Below, in pieces: positions 35,447 through 44,068 of a DNA stretch of 64,000 nucleotides. Positions within the stretch are counted from its first letter, which is position 1; each line of letters starts with the position of its first letter. The notes below the pieces were generated by a model. It saw nothing but the letters and a program-made list of their open reading frames with translations, did not search any database and had not been told where the DNA came from. Source of the DNA: an uncultured Alphaproteobacteria bacterium (lineage in GTDB: Bacteria; Pseudomonadota; Alphaproteobacteria; Rs-D84); assembly GCA_944389265.1 (NCBI GenBank), contig CALXLS010000002.1:1-64000 (forward strand), read 5' to 3'. The translations under genes and the position numbers were made by a program.

Positions 35447-35498
35447 ATCTGCCGGTGGTTCAAACAAATTTTTGGACACTGGGGTTTTACTATTCGTT

Positions 35499-36161
35499 AT
35501 GAACAGAACAATTCTTATCATTGATGACGACGATATTCTGCGCAAAACGCTGGCACATGGTCTGCGGAATGAAACCTTTGAAGTTTTAAGCGCAAATTCT
35601 GCAGAAGAGGGCGAAGTATTATTAAGCAGAATGAAGGTTGATGCAATCGTACTAGACCGTATGATGACAGGTCAAGACGGCTTAAGTTTTCTAAAAAAAT
35701 TACGCAATCAAGGTAATCGAACACCTGTAATAATGTTAACAGCCATGACGGGGCCCGAAAACGCCATAGATGGTTTGTCTTGCGGTGCAGATGATTATCT
35801 TGCGAAACCTTTTCAATTAAAAGAACTTACATTAAGATTAAACAATATAATTAGGAAAAGCGTAACCTTGGACCCTAAACTTCCAGAAGGTCTAATATTT
35901 ACAGAAGACGAATTTTTTATAAAAACAGAAAAAAATTCTGTTCCTAAATTATTGGCGTTATCTGGCGAGGAAAAAAAACTTTTACAAAACCTGACCAATC
36001 CTGTTGGTAATATTGCAGCAGCAGCCCCCATGGTTGCAAAACGCTTGCGCAACAAATTAAATGTTGTATTATCAAATATAGACATAATAACTATTAGAGG
36101 GCGCGGATATAAAATTATTCAGAACGCAACCTCAGACTATGACGTAACAAATAAGGAATAA
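35499..36161 (+). CDS. OmpR-family response regulator
   Basis: 220 residues from ATG 35499. The receiver domain (1-115) has the acidic cluster IIDDDD, the phospho-acceptor Asp in IVLDRMMTG and the Lys in AKPFQL. The C-terminal winged helix is recognisable from MVAKRLRNKLN and ITIRGRGYKI. The frame opens ten codons earlier, but those residues precede the conserved first strand. It has no strong ribosome site. It is three bases upstream of its kinase gene. Confidence 0.9.
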   Translation: MNRTILIIDDDDILRKTLAHGLRNETFEVLSANSAEEGEVLLSRMKVDAIVLDRMMTGQDGLSFLKKLRNQGNRTPVIMLTAMTGPENAIDGLSCGADDYLAKPFQLKELTLRLNNIIRKSVTLDPKLPEGLIFTEDEFFIKTEKNSVPKLLALSGEEKKLLQNLTNPVGNIAAAAPMVAKRLRNKLNVVLSNIDIITIRGRGYKIIQNATSDYDVTNKE

Positions 36162-36164
36162 AAC

Positions 36165-37445
36165 ATGAGGCTTATACCACGTAGTTTTTTATGGCGCACA
36201 ATATTAATGATTTTAATCCCATTAATTATAGCGCAGGTTATAATTGCCAATGTATTCTTTGGCAACCACTGGGCACGTGTACACGCAACTTTGGCGCGCA
36301 GTTTATCTGGTGAAATTGTCACAATGATGAATCTTATGGACAATGGCGAAAAAACCGCTGTTCAGTCTATGGCAAAAGACATAGGCATAAATGTCACAAT
36401 AAATTCTAAATTAAACAGACCAAGTCATAATGACAATGAATCTCGTGAAGCAGGGCTTTTGGCTTCTGAATTATCGAACCGGCTTAAGCGTCCTGCGCAA
36501 ATATATATAGACAAAGGCAAACGCCTTGTGTTCATAGATGTACCGACAAATGACGGTAAAATCGCTACTTTTGGTACATCTTTATATAGAATATATTCAA
36601 CCAGCACAGAAGTATTTATAATTTGGTTAATTGGTTCTATTCTGATTGTGTCTATTTTAATTACGCCATTTATAATTATGCATACACGCAGTATAAGAAG
36701 AATTGCCAAGGCTGCAAGTAGATTTGGGCGCGGTTTAGATGCACCAGGTTTCCAACCAGCAGGTTCAAAAGAAATCCGAGAAGCAGCAACTGCGATGATT
36801 ACTATGAAAGAACGTTTAAATCGTTATAACCGCACAAGAACAGACATGTTAAATGCTGTCAGTCACGATTTAAAATCACCTTTAACCAGAATGCGTTTAG
36901 CCGTAGAAACAGGCGAAGCATCCAAACAAGATTTATTGCGCGACATTGACCGCATGACAGAAATGGTAAACGGTTATTTAGCGTTTGCACGCGGTGAAAT
37001 GCCTGAAATAGAACAGGCAACAGAATTACCTGCGATGCTATTACGTATTGCACGTGATGCGGCACCAACAAAGAAAATAGAAACAGATTTTCCAGAAGAA
37101 CCTGCACAATTTTATGCTCGTCCTATGGCTTTAGCTCGCGCATTCAGCAACATAATAGAAAATGCGGCAAGATACGCAAAAAAGAAGATACGCATAACAG
37201 AAAAAGATTCTGCTGAACAAGTAGAAGTCATCATTGAAGATGACGGTTCTGGTATTCCAGACGATAAAAAGCGCGATGCATTACGCCCATTTGTTCGTCT
37301 TGACGAAGCACGTGGCAATCAAACTGGTGGTACAGGGCTTGGCTTGTCAATTGCTCAGACTGCAATAGAAAACCACGGCGGTCAAATGTTCCTAGAAAAT
37401 AGCGAATTAGGCGGTTTAAAAGTAAGAATTGTATTACCAATTTAA
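36165..37445 (+). CDS. EnvZ-like sensor histidine kinase
   Basis: 426 residues. Two membrane helices (about 9-30 and 140-165) flank a periplasmic sensor of about 110 residues. A HAMP linker is followed by the phospho-acceptor His in AVSHDLKSPLTRMRLAVE, and the ATPase has NIIENAARYA, DDGSGIP and TGGTGLGLSIA. The DHp and ATPase domains resemble EnvZ. It phosphorylates the regulator encoded just upstream. The signal is unknown. Confidence 0.93.
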   Translation: MRLIPRSFLWRTILMILIPLIIAQVIIANVFFGNHWARVHATLARSLSGEIVTMMNLMDNGEKTAVQSMAKDIGINVTINSKLNRPSHNDNESREAGLLASELSNRLKRPAQIYIDKGKRLVFIDVPTNDGKIATFGTSLYRIYSTSTEVFIIWLIGSILIVSILITPFIIMHTRSIRRIAKAASRFGRGLDAPGFQPAGSKEIREAATAMITMKERLNRYNRTRTDMLNAVSHDLKSPLTRMRLAVETGEASKQDLLRDIDRMTEMVNGYLAFARGEMPEIEQATELPAMLLRIARDAAPTKKIETDFPEEPAQFYARPMALARAFSNIIENAARYAKKKIRITEKDSAEQVEVIIEDDGSGIPDDKKRDALRPFVRLDEARGNQTGGTGLGLSIAQTAIENHGGQMFLENSELGGLKVRIVLPI

Positions 37446-37470
37446 ACACCAACCCAAGCAGAAACAAAAA

Positions 37471-37502
37471 AACGGTTTCTCACTTATTAGTGCGAAACCG
37501 TT
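37471..37502 (+). terminator. Long hairpin after the sensor kinase gene
   Basis: AACGGTTTC/GAAACCGTT stem extended by CAC/GTG inside. The T run is weak on the forward strand. Confidence 0.6.
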
Positions 37503-37538
37503 AAATATCTACTATCAACTTATCAAAGGAATAAATCG

Positions 37539-38270
37539 ATGAAATCGATTAAAAATCTTATAAAAAAAATCATTTTATCTTATAAAAAGCACCACCATTA
37601 CATAATAGACAAAGGTAAAAATAATTCTGTTGAAATTGTTGCTCTTGACGGAACAGTAAAAAAAATAAAAAAATTAAAAGGTTCTAAAATATTTCTCTAT
37701 GGTAACAACAACCATATAAAATTATACGAACCCTTAGGGAAATTAAAACTAAGTATAAACATTTCACACAACGTAAATATAACTATGCAAGGCAGTACTG
37801 AGCGCCGCTATTTACATATAGAAACTCAGAAACCTGCAGACTATAAAACAATAAATAACGTATATATCGGTAAAAACTTTGCCACGACAAGCCTACTGAC
37901 CATAGAATTATGCAACGGTAATGGTGATGTCACAATAGGTGACGATTGCTTAATGTCATGGGGCATAATTATGCGTGTTGGTGATTGGCACACAATATTA
38001 GATGCGGAAACCAAAAAGGTTTTAAACCCTAACAAAGATATAGTTTTAGGTAACAAAGTTTGGTGCGGTTCAGATGTTTACATAGCAAAAGGCGTTACAA
38101 TTCCAGATAATTGCGTTGTTGGCGCACGTTCTGTTGTCACAAAGCAATTTTCTGAACCCAACTGCGTAATCGTCGGTACCCCCGCAAAAGTAGTAAAGAC
38201 AGGGATAATCTGGACAAAAGATTCACCATATTATTCCGAAATGTGCGAAAAACAGTCTGTTTTAAAATAA
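37539..38270 (+). CDS. Left-handed beta-helix acyltransferase (hexapeptide repeat)
   Basis: 243 residues. The C-terminal half has hexapeptide repeats (VTIGDDCLMSWGIIMRVGDW, IVLGNKVWCGSDVYIAKGVTIPDNCVVGARSVVT) and GTPAKVV, typical of CoA-dependent O- or N-acetyltransferases. The His in VGDWHTI is the likely base. The N-terminal 80 residues are basic and have no assigned domain. Probably acts on surface sugars or capsule precursors, but no glycan genes are adjacent. AAAGGA precedes the ATG. Confidence 0.8.
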   Translation: MKSIKNLIKKIILSYKKHHHYIIDKGKNNSVEIVALDGTVKKIKKLKGSKIFLYGNNNHIKLYEPLGKLKLSINISHNVNITMQGSTERRYLHIETQKPADYKTINNVYIGKNFATTSLLTIELCNGNGDVTIGDDCLMSWGIIMRVGDWHTILDAETKKVLNPNKDIVLGNKVWCGSDVYIAKGVTIPDNCVVGARSVVTKQFSEPNCVIVGTPAKVVKTGIIWTKDSPYYSEMCEKQSVLK

Positions 38271-38307
38271 TACTTTATACGGTACAATAATACCATATTA
38301 AAAATTC

Positions 38308-38336
38308 TTGACTTTTCTGGTATGACAGGGCATAAT
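38308..38336 (+). promoter_or_regulatory. Promoter of rplM-rpsI
   Basis: TTGACT (38308-38313), 17-base spacer, CATAAT (38331-38336), about 33 bases before ATG 38369. Confidence 0.6.
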
Positions 38337-38368
38337 TGTCGCGCTAAAAAAATAAAAAAGGTAAAACA

Positions 38369-38842
38369 ATGGCAGCGACAAAATCGTTAAAAAAATGCGA
38401 ATTAGAAGCCAAATGGTATCTAATTGACGCAACAGATTGCACGTTGGGTCGTTTGGCAGCATATACTGCAAACATTCTGCGCGGCAAACACAAACCAACA
38501 TGGACACCAAACATGGATTGTGGTGATCATGTAATCATTATAAATGCAGATAAAATTGCTTTATCTGGGAAAAAAGCAGATAAAACAAAATTCTTCTGGC
38601 ACTCTTTGTGGACAGGCAGCACCAAAGAACGTACTTTGGGTCAAATGCGCGAAGAAAAACCAGAAAAGTTGGTATTCAATGCAGTAAAACGTATGATGGG
38701 TCGTCGTACAGCAGTTGCTTTGGCCAATCAACGTTTAACAAAACTGCATGTTTACGCTGGTGCAGAACACAAACACGAAGCCCAGAAACCAATTGTTATT
38801 GATTTTGCTGGCTTGAACCGTAAAAATAAAAGGGGCGAATAA
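38369..38842 (+). CDS. rplM: 50S ribosomal protein L13
   Basis: 157 residues. [38 protein letters not shown] and [20 protein letters not shown] are L13 signatures. Its TAA overlaps the rpsI ATG by one base, giving strict coupling as in most bacteria. Confidence 0.97.
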   Translation: MAATKSLKKCELEAKWYLIDATDCTLGRLAAYTANILRGKHKPTWTPNMDCGDHVIIINADKIALSGKKADKTKFFWHSLWTGSTKERTLGQMREEKPEKLVFNAVKRMMGRRTAVALANQRLTKLHVYAGAEHKHEAQKPIVIDFAGLNRKNKRGE

Positions 38843-39330
38843 TGACAGAAACAAAGAAAACTGCTACAAAAGCAGTAAAAACAACTAAAAAAGCAGCCCC
38901 TGCAAAAGCCGCTGCAAAGAAAGTTGTTGCAGAAGTAAAATTGTCCAATGCAACATATGCAACTGGTAAACGTAAAGATTCTGTTGCACGCGTTTATTTG
39001 ACAGCAGGTAAGGGTAATATTATCGTCAACGGGACACCTGTAAATGAATATTTCCGTCGTCCTGTATTACAAATGATTATTGCACAACCTTTTGGCGTAA
39101 CAAAACGCGATGGCGCATATGACGTACAAGCATTTGTTATGGGTGGTGGTTTGTCCGGTCAAGCAGGTGCAGTAAAACATGGTATTTCCAAGGCTTTGGA
39201 AAAAGCAGAACCAGAACTACGCAAGGCTTTAAAGACTGCTGGCTTCTTGACACGCGACAGTCGTGTTGTAGAACGTAAGCACTTTGGTCATCACAAAGCA
39301 CGTCGTTCAACACAGTTCAGCAAACGTTAA
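38842..39330 (+). CDS. rpsI: 30S ribosomal protein S9
   Basis: 162 residues. [46 protein letters not shown] and the C-terminal QFSKR, which reaches the P-site tRNA. It carries an extra Lys/Ala/Thr-rich N-terminal extension of about 30 residues ([12 protein letters not shown]) that is absent in E. coli S9 (130 residues) but of a kind seen in alphaproteobacteria. Confidence 0.97.
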   Translation: MTETKKTATKAVKTTKKAAPAKAAAKKVVAEVKLSNATYATGKRKDSVARVYLTAGKGNIIVNGTPVNEYFRRPVLQMIIAQPFGVTKRDGAYDVQAFVMGGGLSGQAGAVKHGISKALEKAEPELRKALKTAGFLTRDSRVVERKHFGHHKARRSTQFSKR

Positions 39331-39345
39331 TATGTTTGCCGTTCA

Positions 39346-39373
39346 AAAAATCCGCCTTTTGGCGGATTTTTTA
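39346..39373 (+). terminator. Terminator after rplM-rpsI
   Basis: AAAAATCCGCC/GGCGGATTTTT stem with TTTT loop and T run. Confidence 0.9.
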
Positions 39374-39401
39374 TTATCTGAAAAAAGGCATCAAGTTTGT
39401 A

Positions 39402-39429
39402 TTGCGTTTATAAAAAAACTGTGTATAAT
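39402..39429 (+). promoter_or_regulatory. Promoter of tig
   Basis: TTGCGT (39402-39407), 16-base spacer, perfect TATAAT (39424-39429). Confidence 0.6.
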
Positions 39430-39464
39430 CATTCAGCAATTCATATTTTTTTTAGGGGAAAACC

Positions 39465-40775
39465 ATGTTTAAAAAAGAAAAAATCAAAGATTTACATTAT
39501 TCTGTAAATGGCACTATTTCTGCCGCGGACTTGCAGGCAGCAGCCGATGAAATTTTAACTGAATATGGGAAAACAGCAAAAATGGCAGGTTTCCGTCCTG
39601 GTCATATTCCTTTATCAGTTCTTCGTCAAAAATATAATGCATCTGCATACGGTGAAGCAGTAGATAAATTAATGAATAAAGATTTAAATGATTTTATTGC
39701 AGAAAAGAAAATCCGCTTGGCGGGTTCTCCGAAAGCAGATTTAGCAGGCTGGGAAATCGGTAAAGATGTAGAATATTCATTAGAATTTGACATTTTACCA
39801 ACACTGCCAGAAATTGATTTAGAAAAATATACTGTTGTAAAGAAAACAACAACATTGGATGAAGCCGAAGTTGAAAAATCTTTAGAAAACATCCGCAAAA
39901 GTCGTAGTATTGCCGAAAAACAGGCGGACGATTATGTTGCACAAAATGGCGACACCGCGGTAATAGACTTTAAAGGTTTCTTGGGCGACGAAGCATTTGA
40001 AGGTGGTGCCGCCGAAAAACATCATTTAATTTTGGGTTCTGGCGCATTTATTCCGGGCTTTGAAGACCAAGTTATTGGCCACAAAGCAGGTGATGAATTT
40101 GATGTAAATGTAAAGTTTCCTAAAGATTATCATGCAGAACATTTAGCAGACAAAGACGCAAGATTTGCAGTCAAAGTACATGAAGTACGAAAACATATTT
40201 TGCCTGAACTAAATGACGAATTAGCAAAAGCAGTTGGTCAGGAAAGCGTAGAAGCATTACGCGAACACATCCGCAAAATCATAAACGAACAATATGAAGA
40301 ATCCTCAAAACGTGATATGCGTAACGAATTATTAGACCAATTGGCAGACAAAGTAAAATTAGACTTGCCAGAAACTCTTGTTGAACAAGAATATAACATG
40401 GCAAAACAAGAACATGACCGCCAACATGCACACTGCGAAAAAGATTGCGGCGAAGACCATAAATGGGATGAAAAGAAAGAACGCAAAGAAGCAGAACGTC
40501 GTGTTAAACTAGGTTTAATTTTAGCAGAATGGGGAACTAAGAATAAAGTTGAAGTTTCTCGTGATGACTTGCAACAAGCAATCTGGGCAGAAGCAGCACA
40601 GTACCCAGACCCAAAACAAGTATTTGAATTCTATAACAAGAATCAAAATGCTTTGGCAATGTTGCGTGGAATGATATTCGAACGCAAAGCCTTGGATGCT
40701 ATGTTGACACATGTAAAAACAAAAGAAAAAAGCGTTAAACCAGAAGAATTGTTTCAACAAGCCTCTGTTCGTTAA
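39465..40775 (+). CDS. tig: Trigger factor chaperone
   Basis: Ribosome-bound chaperone with prolyl isomerase activity. 436 residues. The ribosome-docking loop MAGFRPGHIPLSVLRQKY lies near 42, the FKBP-type domain near 160-245 (NGDTAVIDFKGFLGDEAFEG, GSGAFIPGFEDQVIG), and the substrate arms are C-terminal. A His/Cys-rich stretch (EHDRQHAHCEKDCGEDHKW, near residues 316-334) interrupts the arm region and may bind metal. AGGGGA precedes the ATG. Confidence 0.95.
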   Translation: MFKKEKIKDLHYSVNGTISAADLQAAADEILTEYGKTAKMAGFRPGHIPLSVLRQKYNASAYGEAVDKLMNKDLNDFIAEKKIRLAGSPKADLAGWEIGKDVEYSLEFDILPTLPEIDLEKYTVVKKTTTLDEAEVEKSLENIRKSRSIAEKQADDYVAQNGDTAVIDFKGFLGDEAFEGGAAEKHHLILGSGAFIPGFEDQVIGHKAGDEFDVNVKFPKDYHAEHLADKDARFAVKVHEVRKHILPELNDELAKAVGQESVEALREHIRKIINEQYEESSKRDMRNELLDQLADKVKLDLPETLVEQEYNMAKQEHDRQHAHCEKDCGEDHKWDEKKERKEAERRVKLGLILAEWGTKNKVEVSRDDLQQAIWAEAAQYPDPKQVFEFYNKNQNALAMLRGMIFERKALDAMLTHVKTKEKSVKPEELFQQASVR

Positions 40776-40792
40776 TTAAAAAACAGAAAATA

Positions 40793-40827
40793 AAAACAGA
40801 TATGCCAAAAGCATATCTGTTTTTTTA
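40793..40827 (+). terminator. Terminator after tig
   Basis: AAACAGATATGC/GCATATCTGTTT perfect stem with CAAAA loop and a seven-T run. Confidence 0.92.
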
Positions 40828-40927
40828 GGAATTTATTTCATCTTGCTTTTCCAAAAACCGTATAGCACCATATTATTAAGCGAAAAAGGAAAAGCCTACA
40901 TTCGCAACTGGAAAGAAGGAGACTTTC

Positions 40928-41491
40928 ATGAAAAAAATATTATTAACATCTTTTATAGGAGTACTGGCAGTTTCTGCGGCTTCTGCTATGAATTTGACAC
41001 CATATGCAGCAGTACGCGGCGGTTATAACATGACAAGTGTTTCTAACCCAGTTTATGATTCAGACGGTAACGGATTCTTGGTTGCAGGTGCATTAGGATT
41101 AGAATTATATAGCGACCCAATGTTTGCTATTCGTGGAGAAGTAGAATATAACTATATCACGGCAAAAATAGACAGTGCAGACGCTACAAACAGCACTGTC
41201 CTAGCAAATTTCTTTGCAGACATAAAAACAGACACCACAATAACCCCATATGTCAGTTTAGGTCTTGGTTATGGTTGGACAAGTATAGATGACGGGGAAA
41301 AAGTTGATGATAGTAATATGGCATGGCAATTAGGTGCAGGTATTACATATGTTGCTATGGACAATCTGATGTTCGATCTTGGCTACAGATACTTGAACAG
41401 CACAACATTTACCATAGAAAGTCCAGACGGAAATATAGATACAGACATTGAATCCCATCAAATTTATCTAGGTGCAAGATTGGCATTTTAA
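40928..41491 (+). CDS. Outer-membrane beta-barrel protein
   Basis: 187 residues. Signal peptide MKKILLTSFIGVLAVSAASA, then alternating amphipathic strands (PYAAVRGGYNMTSV, GALGLELYSDPMFAIRGEVE, TPYVSLGLGYGWTS, LMFDLGYRYLN) ending in YLGARLAF with terminal Phe, the usual signal for Bam-dependent assembly. Size fits an eight-stranded barrel of the OmpA-N/Opa type common in Alphaproteobacteria. AAGGAG precedes the ATG. Confidence 0.85.
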   Translation: MKKILLTSFIGVLAVSAASAMNLTPYAAVRGGYNMTSVSNPVYDSDGNGFLVAGALGLELYSDPMFAIRGEVEYNYITAKIDSADATNSTVLANFFADIKTDTTITPYVSLGLGYGWTSIDDGEKVDDSNMAWQLGAGITYVAMDNLMFDLGYRYLNSTTFTIESPDGNIDTDIESHQIYLGARLAF

Positions 41492-41511
41492 CCATAAAAA
41501 GCTCAATCAAC

Positions 41512-41535
41512 AAAACGCCCCAAAGGGCGTTTTTT
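41512..41535 (+). terminator. Terminator after the beta-barrel gene
   Basis: AAAACGCCC/GGGCGTTTT stem with CAAA loop and T run. Confidence 0.92.
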
Positions 41536-41585
41536 ATATTTAACAGAAAAAAGCCAACTTTTCCGCCAAAATCTCAAAACAATAC

Positions 41586-41614
41586 TTGCTTTTTGTCAAA
41601 TAAGCCATTATAAT
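41586..41614 (+). promoter_or_regulatory. Promoter and start of the rpsA leader
   Basis: TTGCTT (41586-41591), 17-base spacer, perfect TATAAT (41609-41614). The predicted leader to the rpsA ATG is about 100 bases. The absence of a Shine-Dalgarno sequence before ATG 41721 recalls the autoregulated E. coli rpsA start; that parallel is inference. Confidence 0.6.
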
Positions 41615-41720
41615 TTGTCAGATTTTGCGGGTGGGCGCATTATCAATCCGATTAACCCCACAAGACCTCGCTATTTCAAGAAGCAATTGGCGACGGCAAA
41701 CTTTGTATGAAATTTCTCTT

Positions 41721-43409
41721 ATGAAAGATTTATCCAAAGATTTATTTAATCCTATATCCGGTGAAGATTTTGTGAAGATGTTTGATCAAAACTATGGTTC
41801 ACAGGAAACTTTACAAGGGTATGCAACAAAAGGTACAGTCAAAGATATCCGCGGTGATTTCGCTATGGTTGACGTTGGTTTAAAATCAGAAGGTCGTATT
41901 CCTTTAAAAGAATTCGGTGCATCTGTTCCATCTGTTGGTGATATCATTGACGTATTCGTAGAACGCTATGAATCTCGTGAAGGTACGGCAGTTCTGTCTT
42001 ATACAAAAGCACGTGCAGAAAAAGCATGGAAAGAATTGGAAAAGACAGTTGCAGAAGGTATCGATCCAGAAGGAACGATCATCGATGTTGTTCGTGGTGG
42101 TTACACAGTTGACATCAACGGTGTATTCGCATTCATGCCATCTTCACAGGTTGATCACAAACCAATTCGTGATGCAAAATCTTTGATTGGTTTAAAAGAC
42201 AAATTCCGTGTATTAAAGATGGATGCTTTACGCACAAACGCAATCGTATCTCGTCGTGCAATCCAGGCTGATACAATCGCTGCTGCTCAGAAAGAAGCGA
42301 TGAAAAACATCGAATTAGGTGCAGTAATCGAAGGTACAGTAAAGAATATCACAGATTACGGTGTATTTGTTGATTTGGGCGGTATCGATGGTTTATTACA
42401 CGTTACAGACTTGTCTTGGAAACGCGTAAATCACCCACGTGAATTAGTACACGTTGGTCAGAAAATCAAAGTCAAAGTTATACAATTTGACCCAGAATCT
42501 CACCGTATTTCATTAGGTGCAAAACAGTTAGAAGAAGACCCATGGGAAAATGCATCACGTGCATTTAACGTAGGTGATACAGTAACTGGTAAAGTATCTT
42601 CTTTGACAGACTACGGTGCATTTATTGATTTAGGCAATAACATTGAAGGCTTGGTACACATGTCTGAATTGTCCTGGACAAACAAAAACATTCACCCAAG
42701 CAAAGTTCTGCAGAACGGTCAAGAAATCAACGTTGTTGTATTGGGCATAGACCAAGACAAACGCCGTATTTCTTTGGGTTACAAGCAATTGCAACCAAAT
42801 CCATGGAAAGAATTTGCAGAAACACACAATGTCGGTGACGTTGTCACAGGTCCTATCAAGAACACAACTGAATTCGGGTTATTCGTTGCTTTGACACCTG
42901 AATTAGACGGTATGGTACACATATCCGACTTGTCTTGGAACAAATTGGACGAAGAAGAATTGAAAAAATTCGTTCGTGGTCAAGAAGTCACTGCAAAAAT
43001 TTTGGATATCAACCCAGAAAAAGAACGTATCACTTTGGGCATCAAACAGTTGACCGAAGGTGCGGACAGCAGCGCTGCAGCAATCAAAAAGGGTGCAGTT
43101 GTTTCTGGTACAGTATCTGAAATAACACCAGACGAATTGATTTTGGCGTTGCCAAATGACATCAAGGGTATCATCCGCCGCACAGACTTGTCTCGTGAAA
43201 AAGCGGAACAGGACACAAGCAAATTTAACGTAGGTGACACAGTTGAAGCATCTGTTGTTTCAGTTGATGACAACACAGTAAAACTGTCTATCCGCGCTTT
43301 GCAAGTGACATTGGAAAAACAAGCAGTAAAGGAATATGCAAACCAAGCAGACAGCGGTTCTGTATTGGGTGATATTTTAGGTGCTGCTATTGAAAACAGT
43401 AAGAAATAA
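41721..43409 (+). CDS. rpsA: 30S ribosomal protein S1
   Basis: 562 residues from ATG 41721, the usual length. Six S1 RNA-binding repeats; repeats 3-5 are the clearest (for example GTVKNITDYGVFVDLGGIDG, GKVSSLTDYGAFIDLGNNIE, HMSELSWTNKNIHPSKVL). S1 unfolds mRNA on the ribosome. The frame stays open upstream to 41625, but that part has no S1 homology and holds the leader. Codon use here is strongly biased, as expected for a highly expressed gene. cmk, the usual upstream gene, is absent. Confidence 0.96.
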   Translation: MKDLSKDLFNPISGEDFVKMFDQNYGSQETLQGYATKGTVKDIRGDFAMVDVGLKSEGRIPLKEFGASVPSVGDIIDVFVERYESREGTAVLSYTKARAEKAWKELEKTVAEGIDPEGTIIDVVRGGYTVDINGVFAFMPSSQVDHKPIRDAKSLIGLKDKFRVLKMDALRTNAIVSRRAIQADTIAAAQKEAMKNIELGAVIEGTVKNITDYGVFVDLGGIDGLLHVTDLSWKRVNHPRELVHVGQKIKVKVIQFDPESHRISLGAKQLEEDPWENASRAFNVGDTVTGKVSSLTDYGAFIDLGNNIEGLVHMSELSWTNKNIHPSKVLQNGQEINVVVLGIDQDKRRISLGYKQLQPNPWKEFAETHNVGDVVTGPIKNTTEFGLFVALTPELDGMVHISDLSWNKLDEEELKKFVRGQEVTAKILDINPEKERITLGIKQLTEGADSSAAAIKKGAVVSGTVSEITPDELILALPNDIKGIIRRTDLSREKAEQDTSKFNVGDTVEASVVSVDDNTVKLSIRALQVTLEKQAVKEYANQADSGSVLGDILGAAIENSKK

Positions 43410-43431
43410 AATATTCTTGCATGTATTCATT

Positions 43432-43465
43432 AACAATCCGACATACTTGTCGGATTGTTTTTTTT
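43432..43465 (+). terminator. Terminator after rpsA, overlapping the adk promoter
   Basis: AACAATCCGAC/GTCGGATTGTT perfect stem followed by eight T. Its 3' arm and T run supply the -35 box and spacer of the adk promoter. Confidence 0.92.
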
Positions 43466-43475
43466 ATGCTATAAT
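43447..43475 (+). promoter_or_regulatory. Promoter of adk
   Basis: TTGTCG (43447-43452), 17-base spacer, perfect TATAAT (43470-43475), ending eight bases before ATG 43483, so the mRNA should have almost no leader. Confidence 0.6.
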
Positions 43476-43482
43476 GAACAGC

Positions 43483-44037
43483 ATGAAAAAAATGATTGTA
43501 CTTATGGGTGGGCAAGGTGTTGGCAAAGGCACTTTTGCAAGAATGCTATGTGAAACACACGATTTCAAACATATAGAAACGGGTGCTATTTTACGCGAAG
43601 CAGCAAAAACAGATAAAAATATTTCAGACATTATTGCACGTGGTGATTTAGTCCCGCACGAAACATTATTAAAAATAGTTGCAAATAATATAACTGATAA
43701 AAAAGATATTATACTAGACGGGTTTCCACGAACTTTAGAACAAGCAAAATGGCTTATATCTAACTATTCTGATAAATTTAAAATTCACATAATATATTTA
43801 GAAGTTCCGAAAGAAATCATGATACAACGCATTCAGAAGCGCATTCGTGAGGGTGGAGGTCGCGCCGACGACGCAGACACATCTACAATTCAACATAGAC
43901 TGGATATATTTTGGAACACAACTATGCCTGTTATAGAATGGCTAAGGAATGAATCAAAAATTAAATTTTCTGAAGTCGATGTTCAGGGTGAAGTACACGA
44001 TAATTTTTCAAATATTCTTAAAGCACTAAACGAATAA
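43483..44037 (+). CDS. adk: Adenylate kinase
   Basis: Balances ATP, ADP and AMP. 184 residues from ATG 43483. P-loop MGGQGVGKGTFA, AMP-site ETGAILREAA, and the hallmark LDGFPRTLEQAKWL. The LID is short (REGGGRADDADTSTIQHRL), with no zinc cysteines. Upstream in-frame codons overlap the rpsA end and the promoter and are not used; an ATG three codons earlier lies in the -10 box. There is no ribosome site. Confidence 0.9.
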   Translation: MKKMIVLMGGQGVGKGTFARMLCETHDFKHIETGAILREAAKTDKNISDIIARGDLVPHETLLKIVANNITDKKDIILDGFPRTLEQAKWLISNYSDKFKIHIIYLEVPKEIMIQRIQKRIREGGGRADDADTSTIQHRLDIFWNTTMPVIEWLRNESKIKFSEVDVQGEVHDNFSNILKALNE

Positions 44038-44068
44038 AAAAAACACCTAGTAACCTAGGTGTTTTTTT
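44036..44068. terminator. Terminator between adk and corA
   Basis: AAACACCTAG/CTAGGTGTTT stem with TAAC loop and T runs on both strands. Confidence 0.92.

Noticed and set aside
36425-37467. Reverse ORFs opposite the sensor kinase gene
   Set aside because: The kinase reading frame has complete conserved motifs; the opposite frames have none.
41625-41720. N-terminal extension of rpsA
   Set aside because: No S1 homology; the segment lies in the leader right after the promoter, and the extended start would have almost no leader.
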